Origin: Lachnoclostridium sp. UBA7215
Lineage (GTDB): Bacteria > Bacillota > Clostridia > Lachnospirales > Lachnospiraceae
Reading direction: 5' to 3'
Length of the DNA stretch: 64,000 nucleotides
Assembly (NCBI GenBank): GCA_002490465.1
Contig: DKUB01000033.1
Coordinates: forward strand, 1-64,000
Position 1 is the stretch's first letter, and every line of letters begins with the position of its first letter. Below the pieces are notes generated by a model. The model had not been told where the DNA came from. It did not search any database and saw only the letters and a program-made list of their open reading frames with translations. The translations under genes were made by a program, and so were the position numbers. Below are positions 17,789 through 26,834 of this stretch, piece by piece.

Positions 17789-18142
17789 CTTCCTTCCCGC
17801 CTGTACCATTCCCCCAAGCATACCGCCGGAAAGACATAGAAACAGGGCCGGCCAAATTCCAGGAATGCTGGTAAACACCGCACGGTTACAGATCATGGAC
17901 ACAATAAGAAGTATAATATAATATGTCCCTCCGGCCAAAATCCCCCATAGATACCGTCGTCCGGTCTGATGACGGCTCACAATCATTCCATAGACGAAAC
18001 AGGAAATTACATAGGCAAAAATAACTCCACCGCGCACAACCCCCTCTGCGACATCCCATTGAAACATTAAAAAGGCAATTACCAAAAGAATAATTGCTGA
18101 GACCGCATAAGCAAATACAACCCCTTTTATAAACTGTATCAT
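17786..18142 (-). CDS. TIGR04086-like four-helix membrane protein
   Basis: 118 residues from the ATG at 18142 (GAAAGGAT 8 nt upstream); the open frame extends to 18220 but without a site. Four hydrophobic helices are evident (about 8-28, 38-60, 68-90, 96-115), with SRHQTGRRYLWGILAGG between helices 2 and 3, typical of the small TIGR04086 membrane family of clostridia. Function unknown. Its TAG stop codon is contributed by the end of the inverted-repeat element, so its original C-terminus may have been changed by the insertion. Confidence 0.65.
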   Translation of the reverse strand: MIQFIKGVVFAYAVSAIILLVIAFLMFQWDVAEGVVRGGVIFAYVISCFVYGMIVSRHQTGRRYLWGILAGGTYYIILLIVSMICNRAVFTSIPGIWPALFLCLSGGMLGGMVQAGRK

Positions 18143-18295
18143 TGTAGCCGATCCTTTCAAAATAACCCCCCTCAGAAATTCTTTCAAGAACTTTTTCTTA
18201 CTTATTTCATGCATATGCATCTTTAAAAATTTTTATAACTGTGTTAAAATCCTACCATAACAAACTACCACGTTGACAAAAGGAGGAATTGCTTT

Positions 18296-19141
18296 ATGGA
18301 CACCATTGATTTACATGTACACTCCTGCTTTTCGGACGGCACATCCACCCCGGAGCAGCTGGTAGAGCTGGCGGTGAAAGCTGATTTGAAAGCCTTTGCA
18401 CTGACAGACCACGACACCGTTGAGGGCGTAGCAAGAGCCGTTCAGTACGGAGAAAAGGCTGGCATACAGGTTATTCCCGGCGTTGAACTCTCCTGCGAAC
18501 ACACAATATCAGCAAACAGAAAAAAAGAAATTCATATACTTGGCTACCACCTTGATTATACAAAACCGGAACTACTGGAAATTTTATCCTCAATTGCTGC
18601 AGAGCGGGATGAGAGAAATCAAAAAATGTGCGCCAATCTTGCCGGGGCAGGGTTTCCGATTACCTATGAAGAACTGACCTCACGTTTTCCCATAAAAATA
18701 ATTACAAGAGCTCATTTTGCCAAATTTTTGTACGAAAAAGGCGCTGTCGGAAGCATTGACGCCGCTTTTCGCAAGATTCTTTCCCAGGACGGACCGTATT
18801 TTGTCATGCGCAGATATCTCACTCCTAAAAAAGGGATTGAAATAATAAAAATGGCAGGTGGCGTACCGGTGCTGGCACATCCCCTGCTCTATAAACTTTC
18901 TGTATCTGAAATCCGAAATCTTTTATCAGAATTAAAAGAGTACGGCCTTCAAGGAATCGAGGCCATTTATTCCAGAAATCAGGGCAACGATGAAGCATTT
19001 GTCCGCAAAATTGCCGCTGAATTTGAGCTGAAAATTACCGGCGGAACAGATTTCCACGGAGACAACAAACCGGATTTATCCATTGGAACCGGCACCGGCG
19101 ACATGCAGATTCCTGCTACTCTCCTAGAAAACCTTTTATAA
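18296..19141 (+). CDS. PHP-domain phosphoesterase (TrpH/RNase AM-like)
   Basis: 281 residues; AAAGGAGG upstream of the start. PHP metal-binding motifs: DLHVHSCFSDG at the N-terminus, LTDHDTV, PGVELSC, RAHFA, LAHP and the final GGTDFHGDNKP. Members hydrolyse 3',5'-nucleoside bisphosphates or trim 5' ends of RNA. Cytosolic. Its last 26 nt overlap the 3' end of thiE in convergent orientation. Confidence 0.9.
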   Translation: MDTIDLHVHSCFSDGTSTPEQLVELAVKADLKAFALTDHDTVEGVARAVQYGEKAGIQVIPGVELSCEHTISANRKKEIHILGYHLDYTKPELLEILSSIAAERDERNQKMCANLAGAGFPITYEELTSRFPIKIITRAHFAKFLYEKGAVGSIDAAFRKILSQDGPYFVMRRYLTPKKGIEIIKMAGGVPVLAHPLLYKLSVSEIRNLLSELKEYGLQGIEAIYSRNQGNDEAFVRKIAAEFELKITGGTDFHGDNKPDLSIGTGTGDMQIPATLLENLL

Positions 19142-19757
19142 GCTCCTCAGCCGCTGCTGTAATATTTTCTTTTCCAATAACGGCAGAAATTACGGCAGCA
19201 CCTGCCACGCCGCTTCCCTGCAGCTTATGTATATTTCCCTCACTGACACCGCCAATTGCGACAACCGGAATCGGCACGGACTGACAGATTATATGAAGTT
19301 CATCCAGTGCAATGCGGCTGGTATCCAATTTGGACGTTGTCCCGAATACATCACCCACGCCCAGATAATCAGCGCCTAATTTCCATGCCTTTTCTGCCTC
19401 TTTTATATTATGAGCCGTTGCACCAATAATTTTATCCGGCCCAAGCACATTTCTTGCTGCCTGAACAGGCACATCCATCTGCCCCAGATGAACGCCGTCC
19501 GCCCCAATTGCCAATGCAATATCTACACGGTCATTAATGATAAGCGGCACCTCATACGCATCTGTTATTTCCTTGACTGCAAGTGCCAGCTCGTAAAACT
19601 CTCTGGAAGTACATTCCTTTTCCCGCAGCTGCACAACGGACACTCCACCCTTTATTGCCAGCTCCACACAATCCTCAATAGACTCCGTCGTCATAACCTT
19701 TCTATCTGTACATAAATACAGCGTATAATCAATCTCCGGTTTCATCTCTTCCCCCAT
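19116..19757 (-). CDS. thiE: Thiamine phosphate synthase
   Basis: 213 residues (or 209 from the second ATG at 19745). Joins the thiazole and pyrimidine moieties of thiamine. TIM-barrel signatures: VQLREKECTSREF (pyrophosphate binding), LIINDRVDIALAIGADGVHLGQ, IIGATAHN, GADYLGVGDVFGTTSK and PVVAIGGVSEGN. No other thi gene and no TPP riboswitch is next to it; it follows the coiled-coil membrane gene by 6 nt and may be transcribed from the upstream DUF5717-like operon. Confidence 0.95.
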   Translation of the reverse strand: MGEEMKPEIDYTLYLCTDRKVMTTESIEDCVELAIKGGVSVVQLREKECTSREFYELALAVKEITDAYEVPLIINDRVDIALAIGADGVHLGQMDVPVQAARNVLGPDKIIGATAHNIKEAEKAWKLGADYLGVGDVFGTTSKLDTSRIALDELHIICQSVPIPVVAIGGVSEGNIHKLQGSGVAGAAVISAVIGKENITAAAEELIKGFLGE

Positions 19758-19763
19758 TTCCTT

Positions 19764-20981
19764 TTAAATTCCACGGCTTAGTATTCTCTCTACTTCCTCT
19801 GCATAATCCGGGCTTTCGTCCCGTATTTTTTCCATTTCTTCCAGACATTGCTCCATGATTCCGGTATTGTAGTCCATCTGGTCACGGAGCTTCTGGCGGC
19901 GTACATTCAAATCATGCCGCACCTCTACCATCTCCTTTGGCTCAACGAGCGCTTTTGCCTGTGCAAACCATATTTCACAGTCTTTTACTCCCAGACGCCC
20001 CAGCTCATGCATGAGAATCTGGTTATTTTCATTCAGCCGGATGGTGCTCTCACGCTGCTTGGCCCACTCTCTCTTTGCCTTGCGGTACTCGCCGTACACA
20101 AAATCAAGTTCCGCCGCGTTGCGCACCTGATACTTGTGGTACATATAATCCAATGTACGTGTGTTATTTACATGTTTTATTTTGACCCGGTTGCTCAAAA
20201 AAATGGCCCGGCTGCACTTTTTTTCCGTAATTGCCATATCAATGCGGTTCTTCCTGGCCTCATTGAGTATAATAGCCAGAATAATAAGGGCAAACGCCAC
20301 CGTTGCGATAAATGGAACGGTAATATCCACTTTAAACAAAAATACAAGGGCTAATAACATAGCGCCAATTGATATTAAAATTGCTGTCAGGCACTTACCG
20401 ATTGTCTTTAATGTGTGCTGTCTGCGTATAATACTTTTCTGGTCCGCATACAGCAAATCTTTTTCGCTGTTCAGCTGCCTTAAATCGTTGCGGATTTTCA
20501 TCTGATAATCCTCGTACCCGCGGAGTTTTTTTATGTCCTCCCCGACTTTATACTCGTAATTTTCCAGTGCACGCTTCTGGGCATCTGTCATCTTATATGT
20601 CTGTCTCTGCAGACGCTTCCGCTCCTCTGTCAGCTCAATAATCTGTGCTGCCGCTGTGAGAATTTCAGTCTTTTCCTCTTCCGGCGCCTGGTCAATGAGC
20701 TGGATATCCTTCAGATAAGAAGTTACCTGGCCATACTCAAACTTCACTTCCCCGCACTGTCTTTTCGCCTCTTCAATTGCCTCATACAGCCGATCAAGAT
20801 AGGCCAGCCTCGCCTTGTCATCCTTCAGGTTTATTTTCTCAAACTCGACCTGAACCGGCTGGCTTTTTAATTCTTCTATAAGCTCACTTTCCTGACTCTG
20901 TACCTCCGCAGCCTGTTCCGGCGGCTGTTCCACATGAATTGCTTTCTTCTCTGATAATTTCCGAAAAAAAGGAAGTTTCAT
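19764..20981 (-). CDS. Coiled-coil membrane protein, last gene of the DUF5716/5717-like operon
   Basis: 405 residues from the ATG at 20981 (the upstream in-frame ATG at 20993 overlaps the ribosome binding site). Residues about 30-200 are strongly helical/coiled coil with a Gln/Glu-rich start; two adjacent membrane helices lie at about 205-250 (LTAILISIGAMLLALVFLF and VPFIATVAFALIILAIILN); the last 150 residues are again coiled coil. No catalytic motif. Both helical domains should face the same side of the membrane. The operon context and the structured leader in front of it suggest an assembly or scaffold role; function unknown. Confidence 0.7.
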   Translation of the reverse strand: MKLPFFRKLSEKKAIHVEQPPEQAAEVQSQESELIEELKSQPVQVEFEKINLKDDKARLAYLDRLYEAIEEAKRQCGEVKFEYGQVTSYLKDIQLIDQAPEEEKTEILTAAAQIIELTEERKRLQRQTYKMTDAQKRALENYEYKVGEDIKKLRGYEDYQMKIRNDLRQLNSEKDLLYADQKSIIRRQHTLKTIGKCLTAILISIGAMLLALVFLFKVDITVPFIATVAFALIILAIILNEARKNRIDMAITEKKCSRAIFLSNRVKIKHVNNTRTLDYMYHKYQVRNAAELDFVYGEYRKAKREWAKQRESTIRLNENNQILMHELGRLGVKDCEIWFAQAKALVEPKEMVEVRHDLNVRRQKLRDQMDYNTGIMEQCLEEMEKIRDESPDYAEEVERILSRGI

Positions 20982-20984
20982 ACT

Positions 20985-21130
20985 AATCCTCATTTCTGAG
21001 CGACCTGTCGCGAAGAGGCGATGAGAAACTGCGAATGCAGTTTCTCATCTGCCATCAAAGCTATTTGTTTTCGCTCAGAAACAAATAGCCGTGTGAAAAA
21101 TAAGCTATCAAGCTTATTTTTCACACTAAT
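20985..21130 (-). promoter_or_regulatory. Structured leader element, copy 1 (three hairpins and pseudoknot)
   Basis: Read on the minus strand, 5' to 3': hairpin 3 with a perfect 16-bp stem and loop TGAT (arms 21111-21126 and 21091-21106); hairpin 2, 11 bp (21079-21089 with 21060-21070); hairpin 1, perfect 13 bp with loop ATTC (21037-21049 with 21020-21032); then TCGCTCAG (20996-21003), which is complementary to the entire 8-nt loop of hairpin 2 (21071-21078) and lies 4-5 nt before the ribosome binding site of the coiled-coil membrane gene. The same architecture with compensatory base changes occurs at 37681-37823. Confidence 0.7.
20990..21124 (-). CDS. Upstream ORF in leader element copy 1 (44 residues)
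   Basis: GTG at 21124 with GGAG 6 nt upstream; reads MKNKLDSLFFTRLFVSERKQ and on, and stops with TGA at 20990-20992, 8 nt before the start codon of the membrane gene. It runs through all three hairpins. The copy at 37821 also begins GTG-AAA-AAT after a ribosome binding site, and the peptides align (MKN-x-x-D, RL, E, L-x-x-D). Translation could unfold the leader. Whether the peptide itself matters is unknown. Confidence 0.35.
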   Translation of the reverse strand: MKNKLDSLFFTRLFVSERKQIALMADEKLHSQFLIASSRQVAQK

Positions 21131-21166
21131 CTCCATTCCTGCTTTTATAACTCAGTTTCACCGAAG

Positions 21167-21937
21167 CTATTCCCTCATATACGCCATCCGCAACTGCTCT
21201 CTGTATGCTTCCAAATCCGTATCCTTTTGTGCCGGATAGACACACTGCAGCTCCGCTTCTCCAAAACGCTTTCGGACGGCATTTTTTTCTTCATCATTCC
21301 ACCCGGCACGGGCCGCCTCTGCCTCAAAGTCATCTTCCCGTCCCTCTATGAGAAGAACCCATAAATAATGCTCCCAGGATTCTTTTTTATTATTCCTTGC
21401 AAATGCCTCCCTGAAATCCCGCTCAGCATCGGAAAAAGATGAGGTATAAAAATGTGCAATACCCTGATTGTGCAAAATATCGCCATATTCCTCTGTTGTA
21501 AAATTCACGGCAAAGCTGCCATTTAACAGTTTGCGGTATTCAAACAGGCTTTTTCCATAACAGCCCGCCCTTAAATAATTATCTGCCTTAATTTTCTTTT
21601 TCCTGTAAATAGGAAGATTGGCAATTTCATCCATTATTCCTATAAGTCCGCGTATTTCATCCTCTCTGTAATAATCACAGCCGCATAAAAGTGTTACAAC
21701 AAGATCTTTTAAATTGTCGCCTGCCTGTATCATATTTTCCATTTTCTTTGCCAGAACCGTATGCCCGGTCTGCTCTCTGAGCCAGACGGCAAGGCTCATT
21801 TCAAAAAATTCTTCCGTAATGGAATAAATATGATGATAGACATAATAACACAGTTCCTCAAGAGAATAAACCCTTTCGCCCGTATATGGCATTTTATACG
21901 GGTCACTGGCTATGCTTCCCTTACAAAGTATCAGCAT
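21167..21937 (-). CDS. Helical-repeat protein, third gene of the DUF5716/5717-like operon
   Basis: 256 residues from the ATG at 21937, which has AAAAGGAGG 5 nt upstream; the start lies 17 nt inside the preceding gene. The N-terminus LILCKGSIASDPYKMPYTGERVYSLEELCYYVYHHIY is followed by alpha helices, and residues about 140-215 look like TPR-type repeats (ADNYLRAGCYGKSLFEYRKLL, YGDILHNQGIAHFYTSSFSDAERDFREAF). No signal peptide. Probably a cytosolic adaptor; function unknown. Confidence 0.7.
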   Translation of the reverse strand: MLILCKGSIASDPYKMPYTGERVYSLEELCYYVYHHIYSITEEFFEMSLAVWLREQTGHTVLAKKMENMIQAGDNLKDLVVTLLCGCDYYREDEIRGLIGIMDEIANLPIYRKKKIKADNYLRAGCYGKSLFEYRKLLNGSFAVNFTTEEYGDILHNQGIAHFYTSSFSDAERDFREAFARNNKKESWEHYLWVLLIEGREDDFEAEAARAGWNDEEKNAVRKRFGEAELQCVYPAQKDTDLEAYREQLRMAYMRE

Positions 21938-23156
21938 CTTTACCTCCTTTTGCGGTGTTGTCAAATTGTATCGTCTTTTCCCAGATACGGTTTGAAGTCG
22001 GGAACAAATCCCCAAAACCACAATCCTTCACAGTAATGATACAGGTATACACATTAGCAAAACGCACCCGCACCGTCAGGCGGCAATGCCTGTCCACCTT
22101 CCCGGCTACCGGGTCTAATTCAATCATAAACTCTCTCTCTTCTTTCGTAAATATATTTTTTGCATGGATGATAAGCTCTGTATCCCCATCCGGTATAAAA
22201 TCCACCTGTACGTCCACCTGATACCAGGGAGTTCCTGCCCTGGCCAAAAAATATTCCTGCTCTTTTGCATCCGTATAAGCCATCAGAGACAAGTGAAAGG
22301 GTATCATCTCTTCATCCAACAAAATGTAATCGGACAATCTGGCAGTCTCACCCATTTCCCTTGCCGCAAAACATGCCCCGCTTACATAGAGATTGTTCCC
22401 CTTAAACAGGCGCCGTCCGACACATAATCTCTGAAACGCCTCATCCGCCCATCCGCCGTCAAAACCGTCTCCCGTCATATACAGGGCCGATAAAATCTGT
22501 CTGTGAATTGCCCCCAGCACAACGTTTTCAAAAACGGTATCTTTTCTCACTTCATCATCTTCCGCAATCTCTATGGCGTCACTGTAATCCCGCTCCCTGA
22601 CTCCCGCAAGGGCCGGGCTGCGCCGCCTGTCTACCTGCATCTGATAATACATCAGACGATTTCCACTGTAATCAAACAGCCCTACATCATTTACCCACAA
22701 CTCTGGTTTCTGATAGAGTGCAAAATACAAATAACTCTGTTTATGACTAATAACTGCCGCCCGGTCTCTCTCAATTCCAAGGCTTGCCAGAGCCTCATAC
22801 ACGACCTGTACAAACTCAGGAGACTGCCCCGGAACGGTAACGACAAGCTGCTTAATGGTCTCAGAAGGATATTTCTGCCTTGTGTAAGACAATGTCTTAC
22901 GAAAATAACAGGCAAGTATCCGGACAGGAGAATAAATTTCCTCTCCGACAAGCAGTTCCTCTCCACGCCGGATTTTCGGTAAAAATCCATCCAGCCGCAC
23001 ACCGTTATCCATTTCTATTGCAGTATCAAACATGGCATCCGGATTCTCTTCTGTCCGGCCAATAAGCTCAGGCTCCCTTGTCTTCCTGTTATATACGGCA
23101 ATCTGCGTCTTTTTATTACACAAATTGTATCCTACAAGTAATGTACGCTCACTCAT
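21921..23156 (-). CDS. Hsp70/actin-fold-like protein (recalled as DUF5716 family)
   Basis: 411 residues from the ATG at 23156 (GAGGGGG 3 nt upstream), 8 nt after the giant gene. The N-terminus VGYNLCNKKTQIAVYN resembles the phosphate-1 loop of the ASKHA fold, and LVVTVPGQSPEFVQVVYEAL, followed by VISHKQSYLYFALYQ and a VGLFDYSG segment, matches the order VPA...EPTAAALAY...DLGGGT of Hsp70, but with the catalytic Gly/Asp residues lost. So it may be a nucleotide-independent or divergent actin-like protein. The C-terminal 140 residues look beta-rich. Family name from memory; function unknown. Confidence 0.65.
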   Translation of the reverse strand: MSERTLLVGYNLCNKKTQIAVYNRKTREPELIGRTEENPDAMFDTAIEMDNGVRLDGFLPKIRRGEELLVGEEIYSPVRILACYFRKTLSYTRQKYPSETIKQLVVTVPGQSPEFVQVVYEALASLGIERDRAAVISHKQSYLYFALYQKPELWVNDVGLFDYSGNRLMYYQMQVDRRRSPALAGVRERDYSDAIEIAEDDEVRKDTVFENVVLGAIHRQILSALYMTGDGFDGGWADEAFQRLCVGRRLFKGNNLYVSGACFAAREMGETARLSDYILLDEEMIPFHLSLMAYTDAKEQEYFLARAGTPWYQVDVQVDFIPDGDTELIIHAKNIFTKEEREFMIELDPVAGKVDRHCRLTVRVRFANVYTCIITVKDCGFGDLFPTSNRIWEKTIQFDNTAKGGKDADTL

Positions 23157-23164
23157 GTTCCCCC

Positions 23165-26100
23165 TCATTTCTGCGCTGTAAACAACTGATCTGCAAGCTG
23201 GTGTCTTCTCAGGTATTCCCTCCGCAGCTTTGAATAATCCTGCTGGTCCCCGGCCGTCTCAATCATCTTATTCAGCATCGTATAAAATCCATCTGCCTCA
23301 CCTGTCTTCACTGGTGGTCTCAAGACAATCTCCTCAAAGCGCCGGTCGCCTTCTTCTTCATATATATACGCCCTTTTTTCTTCATCGGCAAAAAGCAGGA
23401 GCTCTTTTGTATATATCCCATCAAATACCTGCTTCATTGGCTGCCCCTCGCTGCGCCCTTCCTTTTCATCCTCAAAAAACAAAAACACGCCTTTATCCGT
23501 CCCGCTATAATGCTGCACGACAACAAAATTCTCTATCTCAAAGGGTACGGCAGCTTTACCAATAAACTGCTTCATAAACTCCAGGATTATCCCCTCACCG
23601 GCAAAGTTCTCCAGTTCAAGTTCAATAAAATCCTTTTGCTTTTTATCAAAAATTTTTCTTCCGCTGTAATACCGAAGAGCCGCAAGTGACATAACTCTGC
23701 TCTTTTCATAATACGCCTCTTTTTCTATTTTTACGAGTATCGGCTCGGAGAGCTCAACGCGCCCCACTACATAAGAATATGCCATCTGTGCCAGAAATGC
23801 CTTAACGAGCACCCGGTTTGTCCCATTTTCATAATAATCCAAAAAGAGCGTCTCATAGGAAGAGACATCCGCTCCTGTAAAAAGTACCTGACCGAGCACG
23901 CGCTCTTTACAGCCATCCTCTATAGCAGCTCCCTGGGAGAGCTCCTCACACTTATGGTAAATGGATGTGAGAGTTTTTGTCTCTCCCATAAAATATTTCA
24001 AAAGATAATACATGGGGCCCCACTCGTAGTAATGTTCCCGAAAAAGATAAATGGACCATTTCACAAGAATCGGAGAAAAACTGTCCTTTCTCTCCTGTAT
24101 TTTCTCTGATATCAGCATGGAAAGCGCCTTTTTATCGCACCCCTGTACTCCATGTTTTAAAAATATTTCCTCTGCCTTATCATACATTCCATAATAAACA
24201 CAATCCGAGGCAATCTCTGAAAGACGCTCCCTCTTAATCAGGTCAATCTGCCATTCATCCAGTATATTCAGTATCCCTGTCACATCTTTTTCTTTTTTAT
24301 AATAATCATACAAACAGAGCAAAAATTTCCCTTTGGCATAATCGCGCAAAAGATCCATTCTGGATACCTCATACAGAAGTTCCGCCTGCCATGGCATCAA
24401 TTGTGCTCTCCGCCATGCCTGTACCGCCAGGGAAATCAAAAGAGGAGCATACCGCGCACCATTCTGGTAGCACAGTCCGGCATACTCTTCCATATGCAGC
24501 AGCTTCTGCAGCTCAAATTCAATGGAACCGCAATAATAATGCCCCTCACGGTCCACAAAATACAGCTGATAATTTGACGTATAAATCTGTATTTTTGCCG
24601 TCCCAGCCACGATCGGATAATAGTTCTCCTCCCGGGCTTCTACATGTATAACCATCACCCCTTCTATTCCCGGGTGACGGCATGTCAAAAGTTCCGTAAA
24701 CATAACATGAGACAAATCTTCCGCCACCGTATCTCTAATCTGCTCCGGCCCGAATACAGCTTCATAAATCGTCCCCATATCGGCACTGATTCTGTGGCAT
24801 GAGAGCTGCGCATGTGCAAACTCCCGAATCACCGGCTCATACGCCTCATAATACTCCGGAATCTCCTCCTTATGGCGTATAATATAAGCGAAGAGAAAGG
24901 CTTTACACGAAGCATTTAAATGATTTTCATACTGAAAGTATGAGAGGACGGCCTGCGGTAACACGGTGCAATTATCCCTGTCCATCGCATACATATAATA
25001 CTCAAATAAGTCCGTAATGCGCAAATGAGCTTTTACGCCCTCTTCAAACCAGGGAAAATAACGGCTGCCCTGCTGCTCGTTCCGAATGAGCAGACTGCAG
25101 ATGGCGCGCAGCATATCCTCCGAATGAAACCTCTCATAAATTCCAACCATCATGCGGAACACCGTTGGCTGAAAACGGGCAGAGCGCTCCGCCAGAAAAC
25201 TGATAACGAGCGACATATCTTTTGTTATTAAATCTTCTTTTAATCCATAATTTATTACAGCCACCGTAGGCAGATCCAATTCCCGGATCAATGTCGGTTC
25301 TTCTCTGTACAGGCGCAGAAGTTCCGAGTACAGCAGCGGACTGTTACTGCCATTATTCACCTGTTCACGTATATCCTGTATTTTTTTTGGAATCATCTGA
25401 TAAGAGGAATCCGTATGCAGCTTCAGGTAAAAAAGAAGCAGGCTGCTGTAACCGAGCTCCGCATAGGCACTGAGCATATGATCGATATTTTCCCTGTCCT
25501 CCTCCCTTCCGGAATAGAAAAATTTCGCATATTGAATCAGGATATAATTTTCTACCTCAACTAAAGACGCACCTTCTTTTGGCATCTCCACCCTCTCTGC
25601 TTCCTGATAAAAGGCAAGCATTCCCTGCGAGTCACGCAGCATGGCGGGAATAAATCCCCTCATGGGAAGCTGGTACGTATTTTCTATTTTTAATATTACA
25701 CGGCGGTTATTCCAGATTAGGTTTTGCAGCTCTTCCTTTGATACCCGCCCCTCCTGATATGCCAGATACATCCGGTACAGCGTGGCAAATACTGCCTGTT
25801 TTGCCCTCCCTACTTTGCGTTCCTTCGCCCCTTCCATCTGACGGGCACGGATACGGATTTCCTGCCGCTCATACGGAGATTCAAAAATAAGGGCACCTTC
25901 CCGCGCACCATTTGGTACCCGGTCTGCCAATAAAGTGTAATCAAAAACAACGATATCTTTCTCAAATTCTTCCGGCCAGAGAAGATGAAGTTCCGGTCGT
26001 ATAAAATCTGCGGTCGATGATATACGGATAGGAGTATTTCCCCATGTGCGAATCCGTATCTTTACAGAATCCCGTATATCTTTTCCCTCCATCTCGTATT

Positions 26101-26716
26101 CAACCGGTTCTGTCCGCCCCCCCTTCGGATGCGTAACATGAAAACTCATGACTTTCTTTTTGCCCATGGCAACAAGAAACTCCTCCATCCCCTGCAGCCG
26201 CGTATTTTTTGACGTCAAATGCTGATAAAGCAGCTCTCCAGCCTGGTCACGGTATAAAAACTGTTCCCGGAATTCCCCTGAATAAAACAAGTTCATCCCA
26301 TCCTCCGCATCTTCCTTTATCCGCTGTAACAGCATAGCGTAATCACTAATTTCCCCTTTTTCATCCCTAAGTTCCGGGGCTTCCACCTGTATATCATACG
26401 GCAGGACTGCCTCTCCGCAGTCTGTTACTAAGTATAGTTTCCCCCGCAGATGCTCCCCCGCCGGTATATCCGATGCATCTATTGTTAATTCTATCTCGCT
26501 TTTTGCCGCATCAAAAACAGGGAGAAACTCTATCTCCTGTTCCTCCACAACTCCAAAACCTTTTACTTTTGTACCTCTGGCATTGGAAACTCTTATAACG
26601 GCAGTATGCTTTTCCCCTGCCATCACACGCATTTCCAGGCTCTCTGGCTCTAAGATAAGCGCTGGTGTCTCATATGTAAATTGTCCCTTTGCAAGCGACA
26701 AAACTTTCTCTTTCAT
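23165..26716 (-). CDS. Giant solenoid protein (recalled as DUF5717 family)
   Basis: 1183 residues, no signal peptide or membrane helix. Residues about 20-115 and 190-300 are beta-rich, Ig-like (EMRVMAGEKHTAVIRVSN; IRIRTWGNTPIRISSTADFI); from about 310 to 1080 the protein is a continuous series of helical repeats rich in Tyr and Leu; the last 100 residues are again beta-rich. First gene of a four-gene operon in which the second starts 8 nt later. The family is known to me only from Lachnospiraceae and has no assigned role. Confidence 0.7.
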   Translation of the reverse strand: MKEKVLSLAKGQFTYETPALILEPESLEMRVMAGEKHTAVIRVSNARGTKVKGFGVVEEQEIEFLPVFDAAKSEIELTIDASDIPAGEHLRGKLYLVTDCGEAVLPYDIQVEAPELRDEKGEISDYAMLLQRIKEDAEDGMNLFYSGEFREQFLYRDQAGELLYQHLTSKNTRLQGMEEFLVAMGKKKVMSFHVTHPKGGRTEPVEYEMEGKDIRDSVKIRIRTWGNTPIRISSTADFIRPELHLLWPEEFEKDIVVFDYTLLADRVPNGAREGALIFESPYERQEIRIRARQMEGAKERKVGRAKQAVFATLYRMYLAYQEGRVSKEELQNLIWNNRRVILKIENTYQLPMRGFIPAMLRDSQGMLAFYQEAERVEMPKEGASLVEVENYILIQYAKFFYSGREEDRENIDHMLSAYAELGYSSLLLFYLKLHTDSSYQMIPKKIQDIREQVNNGSNSPLLYSELLRLYREEPTLIRELDLPTVAVINYGLKEDLITKDMSLVISFLAERSARFQPTVFRMMVGIYERFHSEDMLRAICSLLIRNEQQGSRYFPWFEEGVKAHLRITDLFEYYMYAMDRDNCTVLPQAVLSYFQYENHLNASCKAFLFAYIIRHKEEIPEYYEAYEPVIREFAHAQLSCHRISADMGTIYEAVFGPEQIRDTVAEDLSHVMFTELLTCRHPGIEGVMVIHVEAREENYYPIVAGTAKIQIYTSNYQLYFVDREGHYYCGSIEFELQKLLHMEEYAGLCYQNGARYAPLLISLAVQAWRRAQLMPWQAELLYEVSRMDLLRDYAKGKFLLCLYDYYKKEKDVTGILNILDEWQIDLIKRERLSEIASDCVYYGMYDKAEEIFLKHGVQGCDKKALSMLISEKIQERKDSFSPILVKWSIYLFREHYYEWGPMYYLLKYFMGETKTLTSIYHKCEELSQGAAIEDGCKERVLGQVLFTGADVSSYETLFLDYYENGTNRVLVKAFLAQMAYSYVVGRVELSEPILVKIEKEAYYEKSRVMSLAALRYYSGRKIFDKKQKDFIELELENFAGEGIILEFMKQFIGKAAVPFEIENFVVVQHYSGTDKGVFLFFEDEKEGRSEGQPMKQVFDGIYTKELLLFADEEKRAYIYEEEGDRRFEEIVLRPPVKTGEADGFYTMLNKMIETAGDQQDYSKLRREYLRRHQLADQLFTAQK

Positions 26717-26834
26717 TTGTAATTCACCTACTCTCGCGACTATTATAACATTTTTTACAGCGCATGGAAATAGTTAATTGACGGAAAAGCAATTGCGTAC
26801 TATACTTAAGAATACAAAGGAGATGGAATACCAC

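Noticed and set aside
19758..21166. TPP riboswitch expected upstream of thiE
   Set aside because: thiE follows another gene by 6 nt, and no THI-box motif was seen; the structured element at 20985-21130 has a different architecture.
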